Assembly: GCA_030441535.1 (NCBI GenBank)
Contig: JAUJFZ010000005.1
Span: 124,001-188,000, forward strand
Direction of reading: 5' to 3'
Source of the DNA: Betaproteobacteria bacterium LSUCC0117
GTDB taxonomy: Bacteria; Pseudomonadota; Gammaproteobacteria; Burkholderiales; Burkholderiaceae_C
DNA: 64,000 bases
Both the position numbers and the translations under genes were made by a program. This document shows positions 1 to 8,351 of this stretch, in pieces; position 1 is the first letter of the stretch; each line of letters begins with the position of its first letter. The notes beneath the pieces are model-generated. The model saw only the letters and a list, made by a program, of their open reading frames with translations. It did no database searches and was not told the DNA's origin.

Positions 1-1
1 G

Positions 2-1594
2 GACCATCAAACCTACGTCTTTTTGGGCGATGGCTGTTTGATGGAGGGCATCAGCCATGAGGCCTGTGCACTCGCGGGTGCATGGAAGCTCAACAAGCTG
101 ATTGCTCTGTATGACGACAACGGCATTTCGATTGACGGACAGGTCGCGCCTTGGTTTGTTGACGACACGCCCGCGCGCTTTAAAGCTTATGGCTGGCAGG
201 TGATCGGGCCCGTCGATGGTCACGATGTAGCGGCTGTTGATCGTGCCATCGCGAAAGCCAAAACCAGTGCCGACAAGCCCACACTGATCGTCTGCAAAAC
301 TGCGATTGGCAAAGGCTCTCCCAACCGCGCAAACACGGCCAAGGCGCACGGCGAGCCGCTGGGTGGCGATGAAATTGCGTTAACGCGGGCTGCGTTGGGC
401 TGGAACCACGCGCCATTTGAAATTCCCGCCAGTGTTTACGGCGATTGGGACTGCACGGCGTCCGGTGCACAGGCGCAAACCGCGTGGTCCGCGCGCTTCG
501 AGTCTTACCAAGCGGCCCATCCCGAGTTGGCGGGCGAATTATTGCGCCGCATGGCAGGCGACTTGCCTAAAAACTTCCAACAAATCGCCTTTGATGCCGT
601 GGTCTCCGCGCACACCAAAGCCGAGACGGTCGCGTCGCGTAAAGCATCGCAGATTGCCCTCGAATTCTTCACCGCTGGCTTGCCTGAAATGCTGGGTGGT
701 TCTGCTGACCTCACGGGCTCAAACCTGACCAACACCAAATCCACGCCCAATCTGCGCGTTGATAGCAAAGGGGCCGTTGTGACTGGTGAGCAAGGACCTG
801 GGCGTCACATTAACTACGGCGTGCGCGAATTCGGTATGGCTGCGATCATGAACGGTGTCGCGCTGCATGGCGGCTTCATTCCTTACGGCGGTACGTTCTT
901 AACGTTCAGTGATTACAGCCGTAACGCGATTCGCATGGCGGCGCTTATGAGGAAGCGTGTGATCCATGTGTTCACGCACGACTCAATCGGCTTGGGCGAA
1001 GACGGCCCGACCCACCAATCTATCGAACACGCGGCCAGTTTGCGCTTGATTCCAAACTTGGACGTTTGGCGACCTGCCGACACGGCTGAAACGGCGGCCG
1101 CGTGGGCGACTGCATTGCAAAACACCCAGCGCCCAACCGCATTGTTGTTGTCGCGTCAAAACCTGCCCTATAGCCCCAAGACGGCTTTAGACGAGATGAG
1201 TAAAGGTGCCTACGTTTTGGCAGAGCCCACTGAAGTCGGCATGCGTAAAAAAGCGCAAGCCGTCATCATTGCGACGGGCTCTGAGGTTCAATTAGCCTTG
1301 AAAGCACAGGGCGAATTGGCGCAGCGCGGTATCGCGGTGCGTGTGGTTTCTATGCCCAGTACCACGGCATTCGATCGTCAAAGTGTGGCCTACAAAACCA
1401 GTGTTTTACCCAAAGGCCTGCCACGTGTGGCAGTTGAAATGGGCAGCACCGATGGTTGGTGGAAATACGGCTGTGCTGCCGTGGTCGGTATCGACACCTA
1501 TGGCGAATCAGCGCCTGCGCCGGCCTTGTTTGAGCATTTCGGTTTTACAGTGGCGAACGTGGCGGACACCGTCGAGAAGGTGTTACGCGGTTAA
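2..1594 (+). CDS. tkt: Transketolase, 5' end outside the window
   Basis: The thiamine-diphosphate enzyme of the non-oxidative pentose phosphate pathway (and Calvin cycle where present), transferring two-carbon ketol units between sugar phosphates in the cytosol. The reading frame is open from base 2, so the start lies upstream; about 530 residues are present of a family length near 660. The first codons give the conserved stretch YVFLGDGCLMEGISHEA, the TPP-binding loop. The pyrimidine-binding domain shows HDSIGLGEDGPTHQ (codons near base 980) and the C-terminal domain follows up to the TAA. gap starts 66 bases downstream on the same strand, so the two probably form a carbon-metabolism transcription unit. 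Identity is certain; only the N-terminus is missing because of the window edge. Confidence 0.97.
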   Translation, partial: DHQTYVFLGDGCLMEGISHEACALAGAWKLNKLIALYDDNGISIDGQVAPWFVDDTPARFKAYGWQVIGPVDGHDVAAVDRAIAKAKTSADKPTLIVCKTAIGKGSPNRANTAKAHGEPLGGDEIALTRAALGWNHAPFEIPASVYGDWDCTASGAQAQTAWSARFESYQAAHPELAGELLRRMAGDLPKNFQQIAFDAVVSAHTKAETVASRKASQIALEFFTAGLPEMLGGSADLTGSNLTNTKSTPNLRVDSKGAVVTGEQGPGRHINYGVREFGMAAIMNGVALHGGFIPYGGTFLTFSDYSRNAIRMAALMRKRVIHVFTHDSIGLGEDGPTHQSIEHAASLRLIPNLDVWRPADTAETAAAWATALQNTQRPTALLLSRQNLPYSPKTALDEMSKGAYVLAEPTEVGMRKKAQAVIIATGSEVQLALKAQGELAQRGIAVRVVSMPSTTAFDRQSVAYKTSVLPKGLPRVAVEMGSTDGWWKYGCAAVVGIDTYGESAPAPALFEHFGFTVANVADTVEKVLRG

Positions 1595-1660
1595 TCGCAA
1601 CGGCTTGCGTGCGCAAGCCTGACCCATTCATTCAATCTTGTTTTTAAAGGAAGCTCGAAC

Positions 1661-2662
1661 ATGACAATTAAATTAGGTATCAACGGTTTTGGTCGCATTG
1701 GCCGAATGGTGTTCCGCGCAGCGGTGCAAAACTTCTCTGACATCGAAATCGTGGGTATCAATGACCTGCTCGAGCCCGACTACCTCGCCTACATGCTCAA
1801 GTACGACAGCGTGCATGGTCGCTTCAAAGGTGAGGTGTCAGTTGATGGCAATACCCTCGTGGTCAACGGCAAGCGCATTCGCCTGACTGCCGAGCGTGAC
1901 CCCGCTAACCTCAAGTGGAACGAGGTTGGCGCTGACGTCGTGTTGGAGTCAACCGGCCTGTTTCTCACCAAAGAAACAGCCGAAAAACACATCGCTGCTG
2001 GCGCTAAGAAAGTGCTGCTTAGCGCCCCATCCAAAGACGACACACCCATGTTCGTGTACGGCGTGAATCACGAGAGTTACGCTGGCCAAGCGATTTTGTC
2101 CAACGCCAGTTGCACGACCAATTGCTTGGCGCCGGTCGCCAAGGTCTTGAACGACACTTGGGGTATCAAGCGCGGTTTGATGACCACGGTCCACGCCGCA
2201 ACCGCCACCCAGAAGACGGTGGATGGTCCCTCTAACAAAGACTGGCGCGGTGGTCGCGGCATCTTGGAGAACATCATTCCTTCAAGCACCGGCGCGGCGA
2301 AGGCGGTGGGTGTGGTGATTCCTGAACTCAACAAGAAGCTAACTGGCATGGCGTTCCGCGTACCCACGTCCGATGTATCGGTCGTCGACCTGACGGTTGA
2401 GTTGGAGAAAGAGGCCAGCTACGCCGAGATCTGCGCAGCCATGAAGGCGGCCAGTGAGGGTGCAATGAAGGGTGTCTTGGGTTACACCGAAGACAAGGTG
2501 GTCGCCACCGATTTCCGAGGCGAGTCGTGCACCTCCGTGTTTGACGCCGAGGCTGGCATTGCGCTGGACAAGACCTTCGTGAAGGTCGTGAGCTGGTATG
2601 ACAACGAGTGGGGCTATTCCAACAAGTGCCTGGAAATGGTGCGTGTGGCAGCCAGCAAGTAA
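1661..2662 (+). CDS. gap: Type I glyceraldehyde-3-phosphate dehydrogenase
   Basis: Oxidises and phosphorylates glyceraldehyde-3-phosphate with NAD(P) in glycolysis and gluconeogenesis. The 333-residue protein has the normal family length. The N-terminal Rossmann motif NGFGRIGR sits at residues 8-15, the active-site stretch SNASCTTNCLAP carries catalytic Cys151, and the activating His is at 178. The C-terminal WYDNEWGYS motif is intact. The ATG is preceded by a good Shine-Dalgarno sequence (AAGGA). It follows tkt and ends just before a strong terminator, closing that unit. Confidence 0.98.
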   Translation: MTIKLGINGFGRIGRMVFRAAVQNFSDIEIVGINDLLEPDYLAYMLKYDSVHGRFKGEVSVDGNTLVVNGKRIRLTAERDPANLKWNEVGADVVLESTGLFLTKETAEKHIAAGAKKVLLSAPSKDDTPMFVYGVNHESYAGQAILSNASCTTNCLAPVAKVLNDTWGIKRGLMTTVHAATATQKTVDGPSNKDWRGGRGILENIIPSSTGAAKAVGVVIPELNKKLTGMAFRVPTSDVSVVDLTVELEKEASYAEICAAMKAASEGAMKGVLGYTEDKVVATDFRGESCTSVFDAEAGIALDKTFVKVVSWYDNEWGYSNKCLEMVRVAASK

Positions 2663-2680
2663 GCGCTGCGTTGTTTCGTA

Positions 2681-2706
2681 AAAGCCGGCTTCACGCCGGC
2701 TTTTTT
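2681..2706 (+). terminator. Rho-independent terminator after gap
   Basis: AAAGCCGGC, a 5-base loop, then GCCGGC running into six T residues. Both arms are flanked by A/T tracts, so it could also stop the leftward SPOR-birA transcript whose last stop codon lies at 2705-2707. Confidence 0.9.
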
Positions 2707-3430
2707 ATGTCGGCTGCTTGGGGTCTGCGCAGTCAGTGAGTCTCAGCTCGGCGTTTGAGTAACGCGGTACCGTACCAAGTTGCTCAAGTAGTGTGTCGCG
2801 GGTTTGGGCGCTGGGGGCATAAATAGCGATTTCCCATACCGGCACCTCAGAGCGCACTTGATGCACCTCGAAGCCTTTTTCACCGCGGGCGCGGAGCTCA
2901 GCCAGTGTGCTCTGTGCGCCGTCTACCGTACCAAATGTTCCGACAATCAGACCAGTCGGCAGAGGCGGCTCGGTGTCACGAAAATCCAAACCGATACGTT
3001 TGAGTCGCTCTTTAAGGCCAGCATCTTTGGCGTCAGATGGCGTCAGGACGACCCAGCGCGGCTCCAGGCGACTGGGTAACAATCGCCAAAAAATTGAATC
3101 CGAGGCCTGCATCAGGATATCGCGTAGCGCGGCCTCTTGGTCTTGGGCCCAAAAGCGCGCCTGCCAACAACCGGTCGGCAAGACGGTGTTCGCCAAGATG
3201 TTTGAGAAAGGGTCTGCTGGTGTCTCCGAAACTGGTGACGGCTCCGCTGCGACTGTCGGCTCTGGTGTCGCAGGGGCGGGGACCGGGACGTTGGCTGGGG
3301 CTGGTTGTGTGGTTTGTTGCGTGGGTGATGTGCCAGGGGCTGGCCAGCCCAAGGCTTGCAGGTGTCCCTGCCCCCAAGCCCAAATCAGGCCGTTGGCAAG
3401 GAGCAAACACAAAACAATTACAACGCGCAT
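2705..3430 (-). CDS. Membrane-anchored SPOR-like protein downstream of birA
   Basis: A 241-residue protein with a single N-terminal membrane segment (about residues 3-20), a Pro/Ala/Thr-rich linker (about 30-75) and a folded C-terminal part of about 150 residues. That part contains a stretch around residues 165-210 with the spacing and pattern of SPOR repeats (GTFGTVDGAQSTLAELRARG and a matching strand after it). SPOR domains bind denuded peptidoglycan at division sites; that role here is inferred from weak similarity. The start codon overlaps the end of birA by 13 bases, so translation is coupled. In related genomes a SPOR-type protein often follows birA and coaX. The SPOR assignment is moderate, the gene itself is sound. 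Confidence 0.7.
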   Translation of the reverse strand: MRVVIVLCLLLANGLIWAWGQGHLQALGWPAPGTSPTQQTTQPAPANVPVPAPATPEPTVAAEPSPVSETPADPFSNILANTVLPTGCWQARFWAQDQEAALRDILMQASDSIFWRLLPSRLEPRWVVLTPSDAKDAGLKERLKRIGLDFRDTEPPLPTGLIVGTFGTVDGAQSTLAELRARGEKGFEVHQVRSEVPVWEIAIYAPSAQTRDTLLEQLGTVPRYSNAELRLTDCADPKQPT

Positions 3431-4233
3431 GGCCGGACACTAACTTCTTGGCTGATAACGTCGACCATTGTGCCGTTAGCGCGTGCCAGTCGCAATGCGC
3501 CTTGCGCGGTGACGCCCTTCGCGACACCCGTTTGTCCGTCGGACAGTTGCACAGGGCAATTCACCAAGGCATCACGTTGGTTAAATCGGGGCAAAACAGG
3601 CGCGAAACCCGCCGTCTGAAACGCATGCAATGCCGCAATTAAGGCACTGACGCATTGGTGCGCTACGGTGGCAACTGGCGGTGGATTCTCGCAAACGGCA
3701 TTCAGGCCAATGGGTGGCATCGCCTCGGCGGTAGAGTCGCTAAGTTGGGGTGTTTTGAGATTGATACCGGCGCCAATCACCACGTATTGTTGGTTGCCCA
3801 TGCTGGTAATTTCAACCAAGATCCCGGCAAGTTTTTGTTGATTCACCCACAGATCATTCGGCCATTTAATTTGCACCGATGGCGCCAACTGCTCCGCCAG
3901 TACAACGCCGACGACCAACGACAGTCCCGCCAGGGCGACGCCATTTGCGAGTGGCAAGCCAATCGAGAAACTCAGTGAATCCCCAGCGGGGCTGGCCCAC
4001 GCCTTGCCCCTTCGGCCTTTACCGGCTGTTTGCGTCACCGCCATCAACACCGTGGGGGCCAACTGCCCGTTGCGGGCTCGGCGCATCAGCTCGCTATTGG
4101 TCGAATCGATACTGGGCAGGGTCTCCACACTCAGCGTGGGCCAATACACATGGCTTTCCGACCAAATGCGCTCAGCGGCGGTATTGAGCGCTTTTAGCGC
4201 GTCGGTAACCGCAGGCGTATCGATGGGCATCAA
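3418..4233 (-). CDS. birA: Biotin-[acetyl-CoA-carboxylase] ligase (monofunctional BirA)
   Basis: Activates biotin with ATP and attaches it to the biotin carboxyl carrier protein. The 271 residues show STN (44-46), the nucleotide and biotin loop GKGRRG (71-76), KWPNDLW (123-129) and KLAGILVE (134-141), all in the expected order. There is no recognisable N-terminal winged helix, so it should not act as the biotin repressor. The usual loop is GRGRRG; here the second residue is Lys. Two adjacent ATG codons are possible starts (4233 or 4230). It lies 4 bases after the SET gene and overlaps the SPOR-like gene, forming a three-gene leftward unit. No coaX pantothenate kinase gene stands beside it. 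Confidence 0.93.
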   Translation of the reverse strand: MMPIDTPAVTDALKALNTAAERIWSESHVYWPTLSVETLPSIDSTNSELMRRARNGQLAPTVLMAVTQTAGKGRRGKAWASPAGDSLSFSIGLPLANGVALAGLSLVVGVVLAEQLAPSVQIKWPNDLWVNQQKLAGILVEITSMGNQQYVVIGAGINLKTPQLSDSTAEAMPPIGLNAVCENPPPVATVAHQCVSALIAALHAFQTAGFAPVLPRFNQRDALVNCPVQLSDGQTGVAKGVTAQGALRLARANGTMVDVISQEVSVRPCAL

Positions 4234-4237
4234 TGAC

Positions 4238-4804
4238 TCATTTGGCCTTTTTGGCCGATGTTTTCTTCTTCTTCGGTTTGAAGACGTCGTCGCGCTCGGT
4301 CGTCGAGAGCAAGGTGCCGCGACACAATTCGGCGCCGCACCAGCACGGGTAATCCGCTTTGAGTTCGTCGCTTAAAGGCTCGTCAATGACCAAGCCGTAG
4401 TCGTAAAAAATTTCTTCGCCGGCTTTGATTTCACGCAGGCTCCTGATGAAAACGCGGCCCGCCTCCTCCGATGCTTCGCAGTTGGGGTCACAACTGTGGT
4501 TGATCCATCGGGCGCGATTGCCATTTACATTAGCGTCAATGACGCGGGTTTCATCGATGTGAAAGTAAAACGTGTGGTTGGGTTGTTCGGGGTCATGGGG
4601 GTGGCGGTTCAAGGCCTCTTCCCAGTCAATAATCTCGCCCACATACTCGACCAGGGTTTCACCCGCCTTCAAGTCCACCAAAGCGAAAACGCCGCGCCCG
4701 TGGACGCGCGAGTCGCGCGACTCGACGCGGGCTTTGTAAAGCTTGGCACCAGCCAGCATCTTTGCGGGTGGTTTGGCGGGTAAGTTTGATTTGGTTTTAG
4801 CCAC
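4238..4804 (-). CDS. SET-domain protein-lysine methyltransferase
   Basis: A 188-residue SET-domain protein, expected to transfer methyl groups from S-adenosylmethionine to lysine side chains. Visible SET motifs are HGRGVFA (about 35-41), the pseudoknot motif NHSCDPNC (102-109), EIFYDY (131-136) with the catalytic Tyr, and a post-SET cysteine cluster (CWCG at 154-157 and Cys161). Both ends are Lys-rich (MAKTKSNLPAKPPAK and KPKKKKTSAKKAK), suggesting nucleic-acid association or self-modification. It is transcribed away from topB, whose product has a histone-H1-like Lys/Ala tail, an obvious candidate substrate; that link is inference. SET proteins are a minority family in bacteria, though regularly found in Burkholderiales. 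Confidence 0.9.
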   Translation of the reverse strand: MAKTKSNLPAKPPAKMLAGAKLYKARVESRDSRVHGRGVFALVDLKAGETLVEYVGEIIDWEEALNRHPHDPEQPNHTFYFHIDETRVIDANVNGNRARWINHSCDPNCEASEEAGRVFIRSLREIKAGEEIFYDYGLVIDEPLSDELKADYPCWCGAELCRGTLLSTTERDDVFKPKKKKTSAKKAK

Positions 4805-4845
4805 AATGAAACGGGGTTAAAAAATTTGGTAAGGTTCCCCTACCT

Positions 4846-4859
4846 GCGCAACGTTGCGC
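4846..4859. promoter_or_regulatory. Perfect 14-bp palindrome between SET gene and topB
   Basis: GCGCAACGTTGCGC is a perfect dyad in the 99-base gap between the two divergent genes, extended by CCCC on the left and GGGG on the right. It could be an operator or a hairpin in the topB leader. No regulator is known for it. Confidence 0.35.
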
Positions 4860-4903
4860 GGGGGGTTGTTTGTGCGCCAGCGGACAGAACAGATTGTAGA
4901 CAG

Positions 4904-7615
4904 ATGAAAACACTAGTCATTGCGGAAAAGCCATCGGTGGCAAAAGATATTACAGCGGCATTAACGTCGTTGGCCGGGCCTTTCGAGAAGCATGATGATC
5001 ATTTCGAAAGCGAAACCTATGTGATCACCTCTGCGGTGGGTCACTTGGTTGAGATCGCCGCGCCCGAGGCCTACGACGTCAAGCGCGGTAAGTGGAGCTT
5101 TGCCAATTTGCCAGTGCTGCCACCGCATTTTGACTTGCGTCCGATCGAAAAAACCAAATCACGCTTGAATGCAGTGGTTCGCTTGGCGAAACGCAAGGAC
5201 GTTGATCGCCTCATCAACGCCTGTGATGCGGGGCGCGAAGGCGAGTTGATTTTCCGTTTGATCGAGCAATTCGCCAGCGACAAGAAGCCATTGGGCAAAC
5301 CCTCGCAGCGACTGTGGTTGCAATCCATGACGCCGCAAGCCATCCGCGATGGCTTTGCCAACTTGCGCTCAGATGCGCAAATGTTGCCGCTGGCTGATGC
5401 CGCCCGCTGTCGCTCAGAGGCAGACTGGTTGGTTGGTATTAATGGCACGCGCGCCATGACCGCATTTAATTCCCGTGATGGCGGCTTTTTCTTGACCACT
5501 GTCGGGCGTGTACAGACACCCACGCTGTCGGTGGTGGTTGAGCGTGAGGAGGCTATTCGCAAGTTTGTGAGCCGACCTTATTGGGAAATCCACGTCAACT
5601 TTGAAGTGTCTGGCGGGACCTACGTGGGTAAGTGGTTTGATGAAAAATTCAAAAAGCCCGCCGCCGTGGAAGGGGAAGCGAAAGACACCGAATTGAAGGC
5701 TGAGCGCGTGTGGGACGAGGCGCAAGCCAAGCGTATCGCCGATGCCGTGCGTCACCAAACCGCGACCATCACCGAGTCCGCGTCGCCGTCCAGTAAATCA
5801 AGCCCTGCCTTGTTCGATCTCACATCGTTACAACGCGAAGCGAACGGCAAATTTGGTTACTCGGCCAAAACCACATTGCAAATTGCACAAAGTTTGTACG
5901 AGCGCCACAAGGCCCTGACCTACCCGCGTACCGATTCGCGCGCGCTGCCTGAGGACTACCTGCCTACGGTGCAAGAGACTTTTGCGATGTTGTCGAACAG
6001 CAAGTTGTCGCACCTCGCGCCACATGCCAAGCACGCTATTAAAAACAACTACGTGCGCAAGTTGCCGAGGGTCTTTGACAACAAGAAGGTGAGCGATCAC
6101 TTTGCCATCATCCCAACCCTACAAGCACCCAGTGGCCTGAGCGAGGCCGAGCAAAAGGTGTACGACTTGGTCGTGCGCCGATTCATGGCGGTATTTTTCC
6201 CACCCGCTGAATTCCTCACGACAACGCGCATTTCACGCGTGGCAGATCATGCCTTCAAAACCGAGGGCAAAGTGTTGGTCAATCCCGGGTGGATGGCGAT
6301 ATACGGCAAGGACGCGCAAGACGACGAGAAAGACGGTGAGGTACTCGTGGCGGTCAAGCCCGGCGAGATCGGCCGTGTCGTTGAAGCACTTTTGAAAGAC
6401 CTCAAAACACGCCCACCGGCGCGCTACTCGGAAGCCACATTGTTGTCAGCGATGGAGGGCGCGGGTAAGTCCGTTGAGGATGATGAGTTCCGCGAGGCGA
6501 TGAAAGAAAAAGGACTCGGCACGCCTGCCACCCGTTCCAGCATCATTGAAGGTCTGATTGCCGAGAAATACATGCTGCGCGAAGGCCGCGAGTTGATCCC
6601 AACGGCCAAGGCCTTTCAGCTCATGACGTTGCTGCGCGGCTTGGGTGTTGACGAGCTCTCGCGCGCCGAATTAACCGGCGAATGGGAACACAAGCTCTCA
6701 CAAATGGAGCAAGGCCTCATGAGCCGCACCAGCTTCATGGCCGAAATCGCCAGCATGACGGAGCGCATGGTGCGCAAAGCCAAAGAATACGATGGCGACA
6801 CCATCCCCGGCGACTACGCCACACTGCAAACACCATGCCCCAATTGTGGAGGCGTGGTGAAAGAAAACTATCGGCGGTACACCTGCACTGGCGGCGGCGC
6901 GGGCGGGGCGGAAGGCTGTGGTTTCTCAATGACAAAAACGCCAGCTGGCCGCGCGTTTGAGTTGACCGAGGTGGAGTCTTTCTTGGTCAACAAACAAATC
7001 GGTCCACTAGAGGGCTTCCGCTCGAAAGCCGGTTGGCCCTTTACAGCTGAGTTGGCTTTGAAGTGGAGTGACGACGACAAGAACTGGAAGCTAGAGTTCG
7101 ACTTTGGCAACGACGCCAATGCCGACACGGGCGAACTCATTGACTTCAGCGATAAAACGACCTTGGGCAAATGCCCCAGTTGTGGCGGCTCGGTGTTTGA
7201 TCACGGTAGCGTGTATGCGTGCGAAAAGGCCGTCCCTACAGAGGCACAGCCGACGCCGAGTTGTAAATTCAAAACCGGCAAAATCGTTTTGCAGCAACCC
7301 GTTGAGACGACCCAAATTCAAAAGCTGTTGACCACCGGCAAAACCGATCTGCTGGATAAGTTTGTATCCATGCGGACGCGTCGCCCGTTCAAGGCATTCT
7401 TGGCGTGGAACGCCGAGGAGGATAAGGTCGCGTTTGAATTCGAGCCGCGTGTGAGTAAGTACCCGCCACGCAAAACCGCAGTCAATACGGCCGCGAAGGC
7501 GCCGGCGAAAAAAGCGGCTGCAAAAAAAGCCCCCGCTAAAAAGGCACCAGCCAAAAAAGCAGCCGCAAAGAAAGCAGCCGCAAAGAAAGCAGCCCCCAAG
7601 AAGGCCACCAGCTGA
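4904..7615 (+). CDS. topB: DNA topoisomerase III with Lys/Ala-rich C-terminal tail
   Basis: A type IA topoisomerase that decatenates and relaxes DNA through a transient 5'-phosphotyrosine bond. I use the ATG that begins MKTLVIAEKPSVAKDI, giving 903 residues; an open frame reaches further upstream but that sequence is not conserved-looking. The Toprim domain has the initial Glu/Lys motif and DAGREGE (108-114). The catalytic Tyr340 lies in YPRTDSR. After the core come two zinc-finger-like segments (CPNCGG near 644, CPSCGG near 756). E. coli TopB has about 650 residues, so this is the long betaproteobacterial form. From residue 863 the protein is almost entirely Lys, Ala and Pro, resembling histone H1. 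Confidence 0.95.
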   Translation: MKTLVIAEKPSVAKDITAALTSLAGPFEKHDDHFESETYVITSAVGHLVEIAAPEAYDVKRGKWSFANLPVLPPHFDLRPIEKTKSRLNAVVRLAKRKDVDRLINACDAGREGELIFRLIEQFASDKKPLGKPSQRLWLQSMTPQAIRDGFANLRSDAQMLPLADAARCRSEADWLVGINGTRAMTAFNSRDGGFFLTTVGRVQTPTLSVVVEREEAIRKFVSRPYWEIHVNFEVSGGTYVGKWFDEKFKKPAAVEGEAKDTELKAERVWDEAQAKRIADAVRHQTATITESASPSSKSSPALFDLTSLQREANGKFGYSAKTTLQIAQSLYERHKALTYPRTDSRALPEDYLPTVQETFAMLSNSKLSHLAPHAKHAIKNNYVRKLPRVFDNKKVSDHFAIIPTLQAPSGLSEAEQKVYDLVVRRFMAVFFPPAEFLTTTRISRVADHAFKTEGKVLVNPGWMAIYGKDAQDDEKDGEVLVAVKPGEIGRVVEALLKDLKTRPPARYSEATLLSAMEGAGKSVEDDEFREAMKEKGLGTPATRSSIIEGLIAEKYMLREGRELIPTAKAFQLMTLLRGLGVDELSRAELTGEWEHKLSQMEQGLMSRTSFMAEIASMTERMVRKAKEYDGDTIPGDYATLQTPCPNCGGVVKENYRRYTCTGGGAGGAEGCGFSMTKTPAGRAFELTEVESFLVNKQIGPLEGFRSKAGWPFTAELALKWSDDDKNWKLEFDFGNDANADTGELIDFSDKTTLGKCPSCGGSVFDHGSVYACEKAVPTEAQPTPSCKFKTGKIVLQQPVETTQIQKLLTTGKTDLLDKFVSMRTRRPFKAFLAWNAEEDKVAFEFEPRVSKYPPRKTAVNTAAKAPAKKAAAKKAPAKKAPAKKAAAKKAAAKKAAPKKATS
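7490..7612 (+). repeat. Histone-H1-like AKKA/PAKK coding repeat at the end of topB
   Basis: Codons 863-903 of topB encode imperfect repeats of the type AAAKKAPAKKA, with about a third Lys and the rest Ala and Pro. The DNA is correspondingly a run of GCN-AAA/AAG units. This kind of tail binds DNA non-specifically in bacterial H1-like proteins and can vary in length by slippage. Confidence 0.9.
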
Positions 7616-7662
7616 CCCCTCGATCTGTGCCATAAACCCACCAAACACCCGGAAAGATTGCC

Positions 7663-8319
7663 ATGATGAAGTTATTTTTCGCACCAGGCGCCTGTTCATT
7701 CGTCCCCCATGTTTCGCTGGCGTTAGCTGGCGCGACTTACGAGTTGCAGATGGTCAAACTACACAAGGGTGAGCAGGGTAGCCCCGAATTTTTAGCCATC
7801 AATCCGCGTGGCCAGGTGCCGGTGTTGATCGATGATGACCGCGTGATCGATCAAGTCGTCGCCGTCGTTTTGTACCTTGATGAACAGTTCCCCGAAGCGG
7901 GCATCCTGCCAAAGACACAGCCCGCCCGTAGTCGCGCGCTCACCACATTGGCGTGGATGAACGGCGGCATGCATGCCACCTTTGCGCACATTTTCATGCC
8001 GCATAAATTCGCCTCGGATGCCGATGCCAAAGCCCACATCAAGATCCATAACACCGCACTGTTTGAAGCCCAGCTACACCAGTTGGACGCGATGTGTCCA
8101 GCGGTCGGCTCGGACCAATGGCTGACCAGTAGCCAGCCTTGTGCGCTGGATGCCTATGCCACCACGCTGCTGCGGTGGTCCGGCTTGGCGGGCTTGTCGC
8201 CACAGGCCTTCCCGCGGATTTACGCGCTGGCCAACCGCTTGCTGGCATTGCCGCAATTGGCGGAAGTGGTGGCTGCCGAGCGCTACCAACTCGAACCCGC
8301 CCCGAGGCCCACAGCCTGA
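7663..8319 (+). CDS. Glutathione S-transferase, beta-class-like
   Basis: A 218-residue cytosolic glutathione transferase. The N-terminal thioredoxin-fold begins MKLFFAPGACSFVPHVSLALAG, where the Cys in the PGACS motif is typical of the bacterial beta class. The GSH-contact motif INPRGQVPVL (about 46-55) and the all-helical C-terminal domain follow. The start could be either of two adjacent ATG codons (7663 or 7666). It lies 47 bases behind topB on the same strand and converges on the sensor kinase gene. The substrate cannot be deduced. Confidence 0.88.
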   Translation: MMKLFFAPGACSFVPHVSLALAGATYELQMVKLHKGEQGSPEFLAINPRGQVPVLIDDDRVIDQVVAVVLYLDEQFPEAGILPKTQPARSRALTTLAWMNGGMHATFAHIFMPHKFASDADAKAHIKIHNTALFEAQLHQLDAMCPAVGSDQWLTSSQPCALDAYATTLLRWSGLAGLSPQAFPRIYALANRLLALPQLAEVVAAERYQLEPAPRPTA

Positions 8320-8351
8320 GTCGGCCACAGGCCAACTGGTTGGGGGCTGAC

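Noticed and set aside
505..768. Antisense frames inside tkt, gap, recA, sucC and other conserved genes
   Set aside because: Their codon use and products are what open frames opposite GC-rich genes give by chance, and each lies within a strongly conserved gene.
7318..7644. Minus-strand frame encoding a hydrophobic AAFFAAAF repeat protein
   Set aside because: It is the antisense image of the Lys/Ala codons at the topB end; no ribosome site and no gene-like context.
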